Assembly (NCBI RefSeq): GCF_000714815.1
Contig: NZ_JMIH01000011.1
Coordinates: 1-64,000 of the forward strand
Length of the DNA: 64,000 nucleotides
Origin: Anditalea andensis
Lineage (GTDB): Bacteria > Bacteroidota > Bacteroidia > Cytophagales > Cyclobacteriaceae
Reading direction: 5' to 3'
Shown: piece by piece, positions 9,371 to 17,202 of the stretch
Layout: each line of letters begins with the position of its first letter
Numbering within the stretch: position 1 is the stretch's first letter
The notes under the pieces: model-generated
The model's database searches: none
Told to the model about the DNA's origin: nothing
Seen by the model: the letters and a program-made list of their open reading frames with translations, nothing else
Made by a program: the position numbers and the translations under genes

Positions 9371-9545
9371 ATCAAGGTACTGCCTTAAATATCAAGTAAT
9401 TTCTCTGACTTTTTCTTAAATTTTTGATAACGAAAAGCGGCGATTCTTTGCACGGAAGTTCATCTACTGTAGGACTGGTTTTTTCCGGTCCTACTTTTTT
9501 GGTGGATCCTTCGGATCCAAGCGAAAAGAGGGGCTAAGGTTCATC
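9371..9545 (+). repeat. Block 1 interspersed repeat, copy 1
   Basis: This 170-base non-coding element begins with ATCAAGGTACTG just after a gene end and carries AAGCGGCGATTC and CTACTGTAGGAC. It contains a 10-bp stem GTAGGACTGG/CCGGTCCTAC followed by a T-run, and then a GGATCC-TTC-GGATCC hairpin. Other copies start at 11231, 19693 and 41984, with a partial one near 31102. Hairpin arms differ between copies but stay complementary, so the RNA or single-strand fold is probably conserved. Confidence 0.8.
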
Positions 9546-9663
9546 ATCATCGATGTTTAAAAAGGAGGCTACAGGGGCACTCTTGACGATGGTAATGGGC
9601 CAACCTAACCGATAGACAATTAATAAATTAGGCAATATTATCACAGATCATTGGGCCACATCC
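9540..9663 (+). repeat. Block 2 interspersed repeat, copy 1
   Basis: About 120 bases from GTTCATCATCATCGATG through GGAGGCTACAGG to CATTGGGCCAC. A near-identical copy is at 19855-19974, where the IS3 element is inserted at its end. Diverged copies are at about 31140-31260 and 36070-36180. No gene is seen in it. Confidence 0.75.
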
Positions 9664-9751
9664 TATAGGATTCTCTAACATACTTATATCACAAGTAATA
9701 AATGGTATTGACTCCTCTCCCCTTTCTAAATAAAATACCATAACTTAGGTG

Positions 9752-9780
9752 TTGACTTTTAGTTATATACGTATTATATT
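9752..9780 (+). promoter_or_regulatory. Sigma70-like promoter in Block 3 copy 1
   Basis: TTGACT (9752-9757), a 17-base spacer and TATATT (9775-9780). The same arrangement occurs at 31359-31387 and, weaker, at 34220-34248. Confidence 0.55.
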
Positions 9781-9786
9781 TAGGTA

Positions 9787-9850
9787 TGATGTGAAAGATT
9801 GTTTATCACCTGGTTAATCATAAGCCTCCGAAGAATCGGGGGCTTTTATT
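9787..9850 (+). ncRNA. Candidate small RNA, Block 3 copy 1
   Basis: The predicted transcript of about 65 bases runs from the Block 3 promoter to a terminator with stem AGCCTCCGA/TCGGGGGCT (9823-9845) and a T tail. The same unit recurs at about 31394-31457, 34255-34318 and 36292-36356. The 34.3-kb copy changes the stem to AGCCATCGA/TCGGTGGCT, a paired change. It may instead be a leader or attenuator for downstream cassettes. Confidence 0.4.
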
Positions 9851-10141
9851 CTATACATGAGGGTATATAAAAATAATTTTTACGGTTTACGAAAATAATT
9901 GCTCCTACTCCCCTATTACGATCTATAGAAAGTGGTCTTTGACTAGCTTTATTTGTATTACATAATATTGTAGGAAATATACCTAGAATAAGGTATTGTT
10001 TAGGGGTGGGAAAATGGTTTTATTGGGGAAAGGAGGGAAATGGATATTGCTGAGATATTTTGTATGAATATCCAATTTTGGAGTTAGGTTGATATCTATA
10101 AAGTAATTATCATCTTAGGAAGCACAAAGGAATAACCAATA

Positions 10142-10390
10142 ATGTATGGTAGAAGGAGTATTCAAAATATTTTAAAATCTGCTGTAGAAAGAGTTGGGAT
10201 AAAGAAGGGGGTGACTGATCATACCTTGCGCCATTCTTTTGCCACACCTTTATTGGAACAGGGAACCGATCTCAGGTATATTCAAAGTTTATTAGGTCAC
10301 GAAAGTCCAAAGACCACGCAAATTTACACGCACATTACAACTGGAGGATTTGATCAAATTAAAAGCCCCTTAGACAAATTGGAAATATAA
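10142..10390 (+). pseudogene. Tyrosine recombinase C-terminal fragment
   Basis: The 82 residues match the catalytic end of XerC/D- or integrase-type tyrosine recombinases: HTLRHSFA (His-x-x-Arg), [10 protein letters not shown] (second His) and the nucleophile in QIYTH. The N-terminal DNA-binding domain and the first catalytic Arg are absent, and the upstream DNA is repeat sequence, so the gene is a remnant. A sequence this short cannot be assigned to integron integrases or to the general recombinases of the phylum. Confidence 0.8.
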
Positions 10391-10572
10391 AAGGTCAGTT
10401 TTACATTTATCTAATTCGGTTATAGACGCCGTAATCGCGCCTAACACTCCGAATTGGAAAGCTATACGCCATAATGGCATAGAGAAAACGTTACATGGAA
10501 GTTTAAAAGAACCAAGTAGGATGAAAATCAGTTTTTATGATGTAATTTCATATATTTATTAAAAATCAGGCT

Positions 10573-10812
10573 ATGACACATGCAGAACGCCATATCGTAG
10601 AAACGTATTCCGAGCTTATTGAAAGTTTAAATTCAGCAAGCAAACTAGAGCTGCTAGAACGGCTTGCGAAATCTATAAGGAAAGGGAGAAAGTCTAAAGA
10701 AAAGGATTTTTTCAGTTCCTTCGGAGGTTTGATATCAGAAAAGCCAGCCGAAGAAATCATAAAAAATATTAGAGAAAGCAGGAAATTCAGAGAGAAAGAC
10801 TTGAAGCTTTAA
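10573..10812 (+). CDS. vapB: VapB-like antitoxin
   Basis: A 79-residue charged protein directly upstream of a PIN-domain gene (three bases between stop and next start). The N-terminal helical part and the KSIRKG/FSSFGG segment resemble the DUF2281-like antitoxins paired with VapC in Bacteroidota. It would bind VapC and repress the shared promoter. Assignment rests mostly on the pairing. Confidence 0.75.
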   Translation: MTHAERHIVETYSELIESLNSASKLELLERLAKSIRKGRKSKEKDFFSSFGGLISEKPAEEIIKNIRESRKFREKDLKL

Positions 10813-10815
10813 CGT

Positions 10816-11220
10816 ATGCAATATTTGCATGACACGAGTATTTGTGTTTTTTTTCTAAGGGGTAAACTCAATCTTGATAAAATTATCAATGAAAAAGGTC
10901 TTGAGAATTGTTTCATTTCTGAAATAACAGTTTTTGAACTAAAATACGGAGCAGAAAATAGCGATGATCCCAAAAAATCTCACAGGGCGGTTGATAAATT
11001 TGTAAAAGGACTAACCATCATTCCGATTTTTGGGATAGTAGACCAGTATGCAAATAACAAAGTCTTACTTCGAAAAAACGGAACACCTATGCATGATGAA
11101 TTTGATTTGATCATTGGTGTTACTGCACTTACAAACGAAATGATTCTAGTTGCTGACAACATAAAAGACTTCCGACATATCAAAAACCTGAAACTGGAAA
11201 ATTGGGTGGAGATAAAATAA
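10816..11220 (+). CDS. vapC: VapC toxin, PIN-domain ribonuclease
   Basis: A 134-residue PIN domain with acidic residues in the expected order: LHDTS (Asp6), SEITVFEL (Glu), DEFDLIIG and LVADNIKDF. VapC proteins cut specific tRNAs or rRNA and are held inactive by VapB. Length and architecture are complete. The gene ends ten bases before a Block 1 repeat, so the pair looks like one movable cassette. Confidence 0.88.
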   Translation: MQYLHDTSICVFFLRGKLNLDKIINEKGLENCFISEITVFELKYGAENSDDPKKSHRAVDKFVKGLTIIPIFGIVDQYANNKVLLRKNGTPMHDEFDLIIGVTALTNEMILVADNIKDFRHIKNLKLENWVEIK

Positions 11221-11230
11221 CCTCCCTGTA

Positions 11231-11400
11231 ATCGAGGTACTGTCTTAAATAGCAAGTGATTTTTGAAGATTTTTTCTTAAATTTACATTAGCGAAAAGCG
11301 GCGATTCGTTGCACGGAAGTTCATGTACTGTAGGGCCGGTTGATGCTGGGCCTACTTTTTTGGTGACTCCTACGGAGCCAAGCGAAAAGAAGGGCTTTGG
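11231..11400 (+). repeat. Block 1 interspersed repeat, copy 2
   Basis: Starts with ATCGAGGTACTG right after vapC. Both hairpins differ in sequence from copy 1 yet remain largely paired: GTAGGGCC/GGGCCTAC with one mismatch, and ACTCC-TAC-GGAG in place of GGATCC-TTC-GGATCC. Confidence 0.8.
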
Positions 11401-11799
11401 CTCATCATTACCGGAATATTTTTGGGTTGATAGATGGTAGTTCTGATGTTGGACGGGTGGATACGTTAGTAAGGGAACATTGATTCTTATCCTTACTCTT
11501 CACATGTTAGATAGAGTCAGTGAAGTGTTCAGTTCTAAAGATAGAAAATTTGTATTCATCAAGTGAAATAGCCTGTTCCGATTTATCGGGATTTTTGTAA
11601 AGTGAATTTGTTATGCCAATCCTCAAGGATATTTATTTCTTGATCAAAAAAGAAAGATGGGCTTAGTTAAGAGAATAAAAAAACAAATCGATAAATTAGG
11701 TCTGACTAATGAGGATTAGAAATCAGCTCAAATTAAGGGGTTTTGTTTACGTTAGTCAGAAGGCTAAAGAGCGACTACGAAAAAACAATCCTGTAAAAA
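11401..11799. other. Non-coding stretch before acetyltransferase
   Basis: It holds the second 52-bp repeat (11710-11761) framed by a perfect 9-bp inverted repeat, TCTGACTAA (11701-11709) and TTAGTCAGA (11752-11760). No gene is recognised in the rest. Confidence 0.5.
11710..11761 (+). repeat. 52-bp repeat, copy 2
   Basis: Same sequence family as 7163-7214. Here the left partner arm TCTGACTAA is present, so the element can fold into a hairpin of about 60 bases. It lies 40 bases before the acetyltransferase start. Confidence 0.7.
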
Positions 11800-12444
11800 A
11801 TGACTGAAGTAGAAATACCAGACTATAATATTTTTATGATGTGCGACCAACTGAACAAAAACGCACTTACTGAATTGAGTTCCGATTATTATTTTAGGAA
11901 CTGTAGACCAAATGAATTGGAGAAATGGAAAGCTTTTCCGTTTGACAGTGAAACTATACCCAGCGAGTATGAGGACTTTATGAATGAGATTATTAAGGAT
12001 TCGTACAGCGTTGAAATGGAAACTTTTTATAAGAACACAATTTTTATTTGCAACAATGAAGATAAACCTGTAGCAACTTGTTCTCATTGGAAAGCATACA
12101 GTAAATTTAATTCCATTCACTGGTTAAAAACACTCAAAACTCATGAAGGACAAGGATTAGGAAGGGCAATACTTTCTGAAATAATGAGGAAATTTAGTAC
12201 AAAAGATTACCCTATTTATATTCATACTCAACCAGGAAGTTTCAGAGCAATAAAATTGTATTCAGACTTTGGCTTTAAACTATTGAAAGGTGGAACAATA
12301 GGACACAGAGTTAATGAACTTGAAAAATGCTTACCAATACTTAGTGAATTTATGCCTAAAAAAGATTTTGACAGTTTGGAGATAGTGGATACACCGAGTA
12401 GTTTCATTAAATTGTTGAAAAATGAAACGACAATACAATTTTGA
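11800..12444 (+). CDS. GNAT acetyltransferase
   Basis: The 214-residue protein has the GNAT acetyl-CoA loop HEGQGLGRAI followed by LSEIM and later IKLYSDFGFKLLKGG, the usual closing strand of the fold. The N-terminal 60 residues are not recognised. Substrate is unknown. The gene ends about 20 bases before the 3' end of a group II intron that lies in opposite orientation, as expected if the intron sits in the cassette's own recombination site. Confidence 0.85.
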   Translation: MTEVEIPDYNIFMMCDQLNKNALTELSSDYYFRNCRPNELEKWKAFPFDSETIPSEYEDFMNEIIKDSYSVEMETFYKNTIFICNNEDKPVATCSHWKAYSKFNSIHWLKTLKTHEGQGLGRAILSEIMRKFSTKDYPIYIHTQPGSFRAIKLYSDFGFKLLKGGTIGHRVNELEKCLPILSEFMPKKDFDSLEIVDTPSSFIKLLKNETTIQF

Positions 12445-12696
12445 GAAAGAAGCCCAGACCGCTAATTGAGTAGACGGCCGTGAGCTATAAGCTCACGGTG
12501 CGCCTCTCACACCACCGTACGTACGGGTCTTCCCGATTTTTCATCGGGAGCGGTTCACTGGATTGTAGGTTGCGTTTTAAGATAATAGGAAAGCATCGAC
12601 TCATACCCTTTTCTTCTTAGGCGTGACAAAGTGATAGTGGTTATCAGAATCGGACTCTGAGCTACTGCCCATCCCCCTTTTTCCCTCCCCTGCAGT

Positions 12697-12747
12697 CTGG
12701 CCCCTCGCTAAAATGACCTAAAGAGGTCATTTCTTTACGCTCGTTCC
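12697..12747. repeat. Intron hairpin repeat H1
   Basis: Consensus CTGGCCCCTCGCTAAAA, variable stem, TTTACGCTCG-TCCT. The stem here is ATGACCT/AGGTCAT. It interrupts the C-terminal coding part of the reverse transcriptase. Confidence 0.8.
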
Positions 12748-13931
12748 TTCCATGCGTAGGCATGGTCTTGGTCAACTCCCAGTCTGATCAGGTTTTTGCG
12801 TTTCCGCTCTGGCTTTTTCCAGTCGTGCCAGATACAGTACCGAAGTCTGTTTCTCAACCACTCATCGAGTGATTTCAGCTTTGCGGAGATACTGGCAAGG
12901 CGGTAATTGTTTACCCATCCCCGCCAGACCTCTACGAGCTTTTTCAGCCGTTCCTCAAAACTGTACGGTCTGGTTTTCTTGGTAATCTGCTTGAGTTTGC
13001 GTTTCAGGGATTCCCAACTGTTCTGTTTCACCACCAACTGGTATTTTCCTTTTACCCCTTTCTGATAAGTCGGGACGAATGCGTGTCCCAACAGTTCAAA
13101 GTTGGAGGGTCTTCGGATCCCGCTTTTCTCCCTGTTGATGGGCAGTCTGAGCTTGTCTTTTAGAAAAAGGTAGATCTCGTTACCCACCTTTCGGGCTTCT
13201 CTTTTTGACTTGGTGTAGATGCTGAAGTCGTCAGCATAGCGGACGTATTTCAGGTTTCTCCGTTCCAGTTCCTTGTCCAATAAGTCCAGAAGGATGTTGG
13301 ACAGTAGCGGACTGAGTGGCGAGCCTTGCGGAACGCCTTTTCTACGCCTGTGCAGTTTTCCGTCAATCCGGATTGGTGCACGTAGCCATTTTCGGATAAG
13401 CCGTAGGGTTGTCGGGCATTTTACCCGCTGATAGATGAATTGTAGGAGAATAGAATGGTCCACCTCGTCAAAGAACCCTTTTAGGTCGATATCCACAATG
13501 TCCTGATAGCCATCATTGGTGTATTTCAGTGCCTGTGTTACTGCCTTATGGATGTTCTTCTCGGGGCGGAAGCCGTAGCTGTATTCTTCGAACGTAAGTT
13601 CATATTTAGTCATCAGCACCTGGCTTACCGCCTGTTGGATCCATCTATCTACCACTGTGGGAACTCCAAGCAATCTTGTTTTCCCGTTTTCCTTGGGGAT
13701 TTCCACCCCTCTGATAGGCTGAGGTACATACGTATGGTTGAGGATGGACGTGGCAATACTGTCCCTGTTGTTTTCCAAGTAGGAAAACAATTCGGTGACT
13801 TTCATGCCGTCTACCCCAGCCGAACCCTTGTTCCGCACCACCTGTCGGTAGGCTTTGAAAAGATTCTTACGGTTGAGTACTTTTTCTATCATAATAAATC
13901 TTTTAACCATCCCCACATCCCGGCCCCTCAC
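12735..13931 (-). CDS. ltrA: Group II intron reverse transcriptase/maturase
   Basis: This enzyme is needed for intron splicing and retrohoming. The 398 residues include the RT fingers (KGSAGVDGM, YSYGFRPEKN), the catalytic YADD near residues 231-234 with PQGSPLSPLL before it, and the maturase X domain (WRGWVNNYR and following). No endonuclease domain is present. The protein stops early at AYAWKERA because a hairpin repeat is inserted. Past the repeat the same strand encodes a GGWAVAQSPILITT segment that is the usual C-terminal continuation. The native start is probably the Met near 13892 (IEKVLNRKN follows); the extra 13 N-terminal residues come from another hairpin repeat. It may be weakened or inactive. 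Confidence 0.88.
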   Translation of the reverse strand: MRGRDVGMVKRFIMIEKVLNRKNLFKAYRQVVRNKGSAGVDGMKVTELFSYLENNRDSIATSILNHTYVPQPIRGVEIPKENGKTRLLGVPTVVDRWIQQAVSQVLMTKYELTFEEYSYGFRPEKNIHKAVTQALKYTNDGYQDIVDIDLKGFFDEVDHSILLQFIYQRVKCPTTLRLIRKWLRAPIRIDGKLHRRRKGVPQGSPLSPLLSNILLDLLDKELERRNLKYVRYADDFSIYTKSKREARKVGNEIYLFLKDKLRLPINREKSGIRRPSNFELLGHAFVPTYQKGVKGKYQLVVKQNSWESLKRKLKQITKKTRPYSFEERLKKLVEVWRGWVNNYRLASISAKLKSLDEWLRNRLRYCIWHDWKKPERKRKNLIRLGVDQDHAYAWKERA

Positions 13932-13971
13932 TAAAAATGTCCAAAGGGATATTTTCTTAACGTTCGGTCCT
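13921..13971. repeat. Intron hairpin repeat H2
   Basis: Stem AATGTCC/GGGATATT inside the same flanking consensus, lying just upstream of the reverse transcriptase coding region. Confidence 0.75.
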
Positions 13972-14152
13972 GCTTAAGATGAGGCTGTACCAATATGGCA
14001 CTCCCCATCGAATTTGGACGTAATCCAGCGTTCAGTCCTTCGTTACCCAGTGAGAACTCTGTAGATCTTACAGCTCGTTACCGATAACTACTATGACCTC
14101 TGCTAACTTCTTGGCTCATAGAAACCGAGTCTATTCCAACCCACCCTGCCAC

Positions 14153-14203
14153 CTGGCCCATCGCTAAAAATATCCACTGGATATTTTCTTAACGCTCTGT
14201 CCT
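14153..14203. repeat. Intron hairpin repeat H3
   Basis: Stem AATATCC/GGATATT, perfectly paired, in the 5' structural part of the intron. Confidence 0.75.
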
Positions 14204-14435
14204 CTTGGTAAGATGAAAATCCTTGTGCCTATCTCTGCCATATCTACTATTTTGGTACTTCCTCCTTTTGGAAGGTTTGGACTTCGGCATGATGTGTTAC
14301 CTCATCCAACCTCATAGCCTCAGTATATGGTTTATTCGCTATATTTAATTCTTTTAAGGAGCTCATGATACGCTTCGCTTGATTCTGTTCGTCAGTACAG
14401 ACACCGCAGTCTGGCTTACTTGCCCCCCTGCAAGC

Positions 14436-14484
14436 TGGCCCCTCGCTAAAAACTTTCACAGAAAGTTTTCTTTACGCTCGGTCC
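14436..14484. repeat. Intron hairpin repeat H4
   Basis: Stem AAAACTTTC/GAAAGTTTT, perfectly paired. It lies in a region that is flanked by the inverted words GCAAGCTGG and CCAGCTTGC. Confidence 0.75.
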
Positions 14485-14651
14485 TCTCACGGAAAACCAG
14501 CTTGCCACTTGCTTGGCTTCGGGACGTTACCCCCGCGCTTAAGGGACTTTATTCGCTTTAATATTATTTTTCAAAGGAGTTCATGAATGCTCCGCATTTC
14601 ACCCGTTGGAACGGTCAACTTTTTGACCTATATTCACCATTCAAGGCACAC

Positions 14652-14777
14652 ACAGGCGTTTGGCCCAATGGCTGAGGACTTGGTTAATTGAACATTCTAC
14701 CTCGCATCAACTTTTATGGAACATTGACAGTGATTTCCTCCGAATTCCGCCACTGTGCCAATCGCCAAAACGTTGTG
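14652..14777 (+). other. attC-like cassette recombination site, interrupted by intron copy 1
   Basis: The arms GGCGTTTGGC (from 14655) and GCCAATCGCCAAAACG (to 14772) form a long imperfect palindrome around a 75-base centre, closing with CGTTGTGTG. The left end continues in GCTAA at 12461-12465, beyond the intron. The centre resembles that of the site at 37570-37680. The intron sits on the bottom strand of this site. Confidence 0.65.
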
Positions 14778-14797
14778 TGTCATTTTAAGAATAAACC

Positions 14798-16216
14798 ATG
14801 AAGCTCATCATAATTAATAATTACGTAAGGATGTTTGGATTAAAAACTCTTTTCTTCTTGTTATTGGTTTTTACTTTTCAAGAGACATGTGCTCAGAAGC
14901 TGTCTAAAAAGGGAAAAAAAGCAATTGATAGAATCGAATCATACCTATTGAAAGAATTTCCTTCAGACGAACCAGGTGCTGTAGTACTAATTGCTCAAAA
15001 AGGAGAAATTATTTACAAAAAAGCTTTCGGTATTTCAAATTTGGAAACAAATGAAAATCTTGCTTTAGAGGATGTATTACCAATCGCATCAATGACAAAA
15101 CAATTTACAGCAGTTTCAATACTAAAATTAGTTGAGGAAGATAAACTTAGTCTAACAGACTCGATCCAAAAATATATTCCAGAATTTCCAAGTAAAAAAC
15201 ATAAAATAACGATTGAGAATTTATTAACTCAAACTTCTGGAATAAGAGAATATTTTGATGTTGATGAAAGTGAATATCATCTCTTAACAAAACACCATCA
15301 TCCATTAGAAATTATTGAATATTTTAAAAATGACCCTTTGGAATTCGAACCAAATACGCAATATCAGTATAGCAATTCTAATTATTTTTTATTAGGATTT
15401 ATCATTGAACGAGTATCGGGAAAATCCTATGGAGAATATCTTGAAAAGGTCATTTTTAGCCCTCTCAATATGTTGCAATCATCATATTGGTATAGCATAA
15501 ATAACCCGAATGCAAAACAACCAATTGGATATCAATATGTAAGTGGGAATTTTAAACCTACAATTGCAGTTGACGGCTCAATTTGGTATTCAAGTGGTGG
15601 TATCACCTCTACAGTTGACGATTTATATAATTGGAATTTAGCCCTTTTCAATGACATGTTATTGAATTCAAATGAATTACTAAAAAAAGGTATTTTACTT
15701 AAAAATGGAGAGAGTACAGGTTATTCATTTGGTTTTTTTATCAAAGACCTTCAAGGTTCTGTAACATTTCAACATGGAGGTAATCTTTATGGCTATTCAA
15801 GTAGCGGTCTATATTTGCCCAAGGAAGACATATACGTGGCTATTCTTTCAAACAGAGGATTTAAGCCAACAGAAGACATCGCCAATTATCTAGGAAGTGA
15901 AATATTAGGTAAGCCAATTAAACCCTCTAAAGGATTATTTATTGATAGTGATAAGCTAGAGAAATATACGGGGACTTATCAACTTTCTTCAGACAAAAAT
16001 CGAATTATGAAAGTTTTAATAGTTGCTGATAGGCTTGTCTTATCATTTCCAGAACAGAAAGGTGCAGAAGTAGATGTATTACCTTTAGGAAATCATAAAT
16101 TTGAATCAAAAAAAGTGAATGCTGTATTAGAATTTTTAATAGATGATGGTGGCAACATTAAAAGTTTGATAGCTGAACAAGAAGGAAAAACGGAATGGAT
16201 TAAAATACCCGAATAA
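14798..16216 (+). CDS. Secreted serine hydrolase, class C beta-lactamase family
   Basis: The 472-residue protein has a signal peptide (FLLLVFTFQETCAQ), the SxxK nucleophile motif SMTK (Ser98, Lys101), YSN at 191-193 and a later HGG motif (QHGGN), the three elements of the class C / PBP4-like fold. A C-terminal domain of about 100 residues (TGTYQLS and on) is the usual accessory beta-domain. Natural members are esterases, D-aminopeptidases or penicillin-binding-like hydrolases, so resistance should not be assumed. The gene is a single cassette bounded by two attC-like sites, each split by an intron copy. Confidence 0.87.
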   Translation: MKLIIINNYVRMFGLKTLFFLLLVFTFQETCAQKLSKKGKKAIDRIESYLLKEFPSDEPGAVVLIAQKGEIIYKKAFGISNLETNENLALEDVLPIASMTKQFTAVSILKLVEEDKLSLTDSIQKYIPEFPSKKHKITIENLLTQTSGIREYFDVDESEYHLLTKHHHPLEIIEYFKNDPLEFEPNTQYQYSNSNYFLLGFIIERVSGKSYGEYLEKVIFSPLNMLQSSYWYSINNPNAKQPIGYQYVSGNFKPTIAVDGSIWYSSGGITSTVDDLYNWNLALFNDMLLNSNELLKKGILLKNGESTGYSFGFFIKDLQGSVTFQHGGNLYGYSSSGLYLPKEDIYVAILSNRGFKPTEDIANYLGSEILGKPIKPSKGLFIDSDKLEKYTGTYQLSSDKNRIMKVLIVADRLVLSFPEQKGAEVDVLPLGNHKFESKKVNAVLEFLIDDGGNIKSLIAEQEGKTEWIKIPE

Positions 16217-16549
16217 AAAACGAACACACAATCGAGTAGCCTGACCTGAGCCATTTATCTCAGGTTGAGGCTCTCACACCACCGTACGTACGGGTCTTCC
16301 CGATTTTTCATCGGGAGCGGTTCACTTGTAGGTTGCGTTTTAAGATAATAGGAAATCGAGCAAAAAGATAAACTTAATAGGAGGATCCGATACTTATATG
16401 CGAGATTCCATGTGGCCTATAAAACATCAATTATATTACATGAAAGCATTGATTCGTATCCCTTTCTTCTTAGACGGGACAAAGTAATTGTAGTGATCAG
16501 AATCGGACTCTGGGCTACTGCCCATCCACCTTTTTCCCTCCCCTGCAGC

Positions 16550-16600
16550 CTGGCCCCTCGCTAAAAACTTTCACAGAAAATTTTCTTTACGCTCGGTCCT
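16550..16600. repeat. Intron hairpin repeat H5
   Basis: Stem AACTTTC/GAAAATT with one mismatch, at the point where copy 2 lost its reverse transcriptase. Confidence 0.75.
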
Positions 16601-16831
16601 CTTGGTAAGATGAAAATCCTTGTGCCTATCTCTGCCATATCTACTATTTTGGTACTTCCTCCTTTTGGAAGGTTTGGACTTCGGCATGATGTGTTACCTC
16701 ATCCGACCTCATAGCCTCAGTATATGGTTTATTCGCTATATTTAATTCTTTTAAGGAGCTCATGATACGCTTCGCTTGATTCTGTTCGTCAGTACAGACA
16801 CCGCAGTCTGGCTTACTTGCCCCCCTGCAAG

Positions 16832-16883
16832 CTGGCACCTCGCTAAATACTTTCACAGAAAGTTTTTTTTACGCTCGGTCCTC
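16832..16883. repeat. Intron hairpin repeat H6
   Basis: Positional equivalent of H4, stem ACTTTC/GAAAGT. Confidence 0.75.
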
Positions 16884-17049
16884 TCACGGCAAACCAGCTT
16901 GCCACTTGCTTGGCTTCGGGACGTTACCCCCGCGCTTAAGGGACTTTATTCACTTTGATATTATTTTTTCAAAGGAGTTCATGAATGCTCCGCATTTCAC
17001 CCGTTGGAACGGTCAACTTTTTGACCTATATTCACCATTCAAGGCACAC

Positions 17050-17175
17050 ACATAACCTTGGATACAGCGGGCGGTTCAGAGTAAATTGAAAGTTTAGTAT
17101 ATTTAAGAAGTTCGGAGTAGGCTGGAAGAGAACGTTTCCAAAAGCCCGCCGTCTCCAAGCTGAATCACGTTAGAC
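17050..17175 (+). other. attC-like cassette recombination site, interrupted by intron copy 2
   Basis: The arms CTTGGATACAGCGGG (17057-17071) and CCCGCCGTCTCCAAG (17145-17159) pair at 13 of 15 positions. The right core GTTAGAC (17169-17175) fits GTTRRRY exactly. The left core ACATAAC joins the cassette end ACACACA across the intron. Orientation agrees with the plus-strand cassette genes. Confidence 0.75.
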
Positions 17176-17202
17176 TCAATTTTTAAAAAAACTTTTACAT
17201 AT

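Larger units (their letters stand above)
9752..10060 (+). repeat. Block 3 repeat with promoter-terminator unit, copy 1
   Basis: Four copies exist (9752, about 31359, 34220 and 36255). Each has a promoter-like start, about 40 transcribed bases, a terminator hairpin, then a conserved stretch containing CTCCTACTCCCCTATTACG and GGTATTGTTTAGGGGTGGG. No open frame is conserved across copies. Confidence 0.8.
12465..14651 (-). mobile_element. Group II intron with reverse transcriptase, copy 1
   Basis: Read on the minus strand, the element starts with GTGTGCCTTGAATGG near 14651 and ends with GTCTACTCAAT near 12465. Its 3' part carries a domain V-like hairpin (12517-12558; AACCGC and GTACGTACGGT arms) followed by domain VI. 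The reverse transcriptase has no endonuclease domain, as in group IIC introns. Joining the flanks rebuilds GCTAA-CAGGCGTTTGG, the left end of an attC-like palindrome, with the minus-strand target CCTGT/TAGC. The element carries four palindromic hairpin insertions, one of them inside the end of the reverse transcriptase gene. Boundaries are good to a few bases. Confidence 0.85.
16231..17049 (-). mobile_element. Group II intron without ORF, copy 2
   Basis: Both ends match copy 1: GTGTGCCTTGAATGG at 17049 and GGCTACTCGAT at 16231 on the minus strand. Domains V and VI and the 5' region are present, but the reverse transcriptase is gone. The left flank of its hairpin (16550) matches the left flank of H1 and the right flank matches that of H3, so the coding part was lost between those two repeats. 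About 90 bases near 16350-16440 are absent from copy 1 but present in copy 3. It may be movable in trans by the copy 1 enzyme. Confidence 0.82.

Noticed and set aside
10142-10390. Integron integrase
   Set aside because: Only the catalytic tail is present and it looks as close to the common Bacteroidota tyrosine recombinases as to IntI, so it cannot be called the array integrase.
10410-10510. Possible attC-like site with GCCTAAC before vapB
   Set aside because: The left core fits RYYYAAC, but the palindrome arms are weak and the right core is GTTACAT. Not strong enough to call.
14247-14459. A 70-codon minus-strand frame, nearly identical to one at 16644-16856, that looks like a conserved protein
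   Set aside because: Both lie in the structured 5' part of the group II intron copies and start inside a hairpin repeat. Their similarity comes from intron RNA conservation, not from a protein.
14798-16216. Beta-lactamase resistance cassette
   Set aside because: The SxxK/YSN fold is shared with many esterases and peptidases in Bacteroidota; sequence alone does not support a resistance call.
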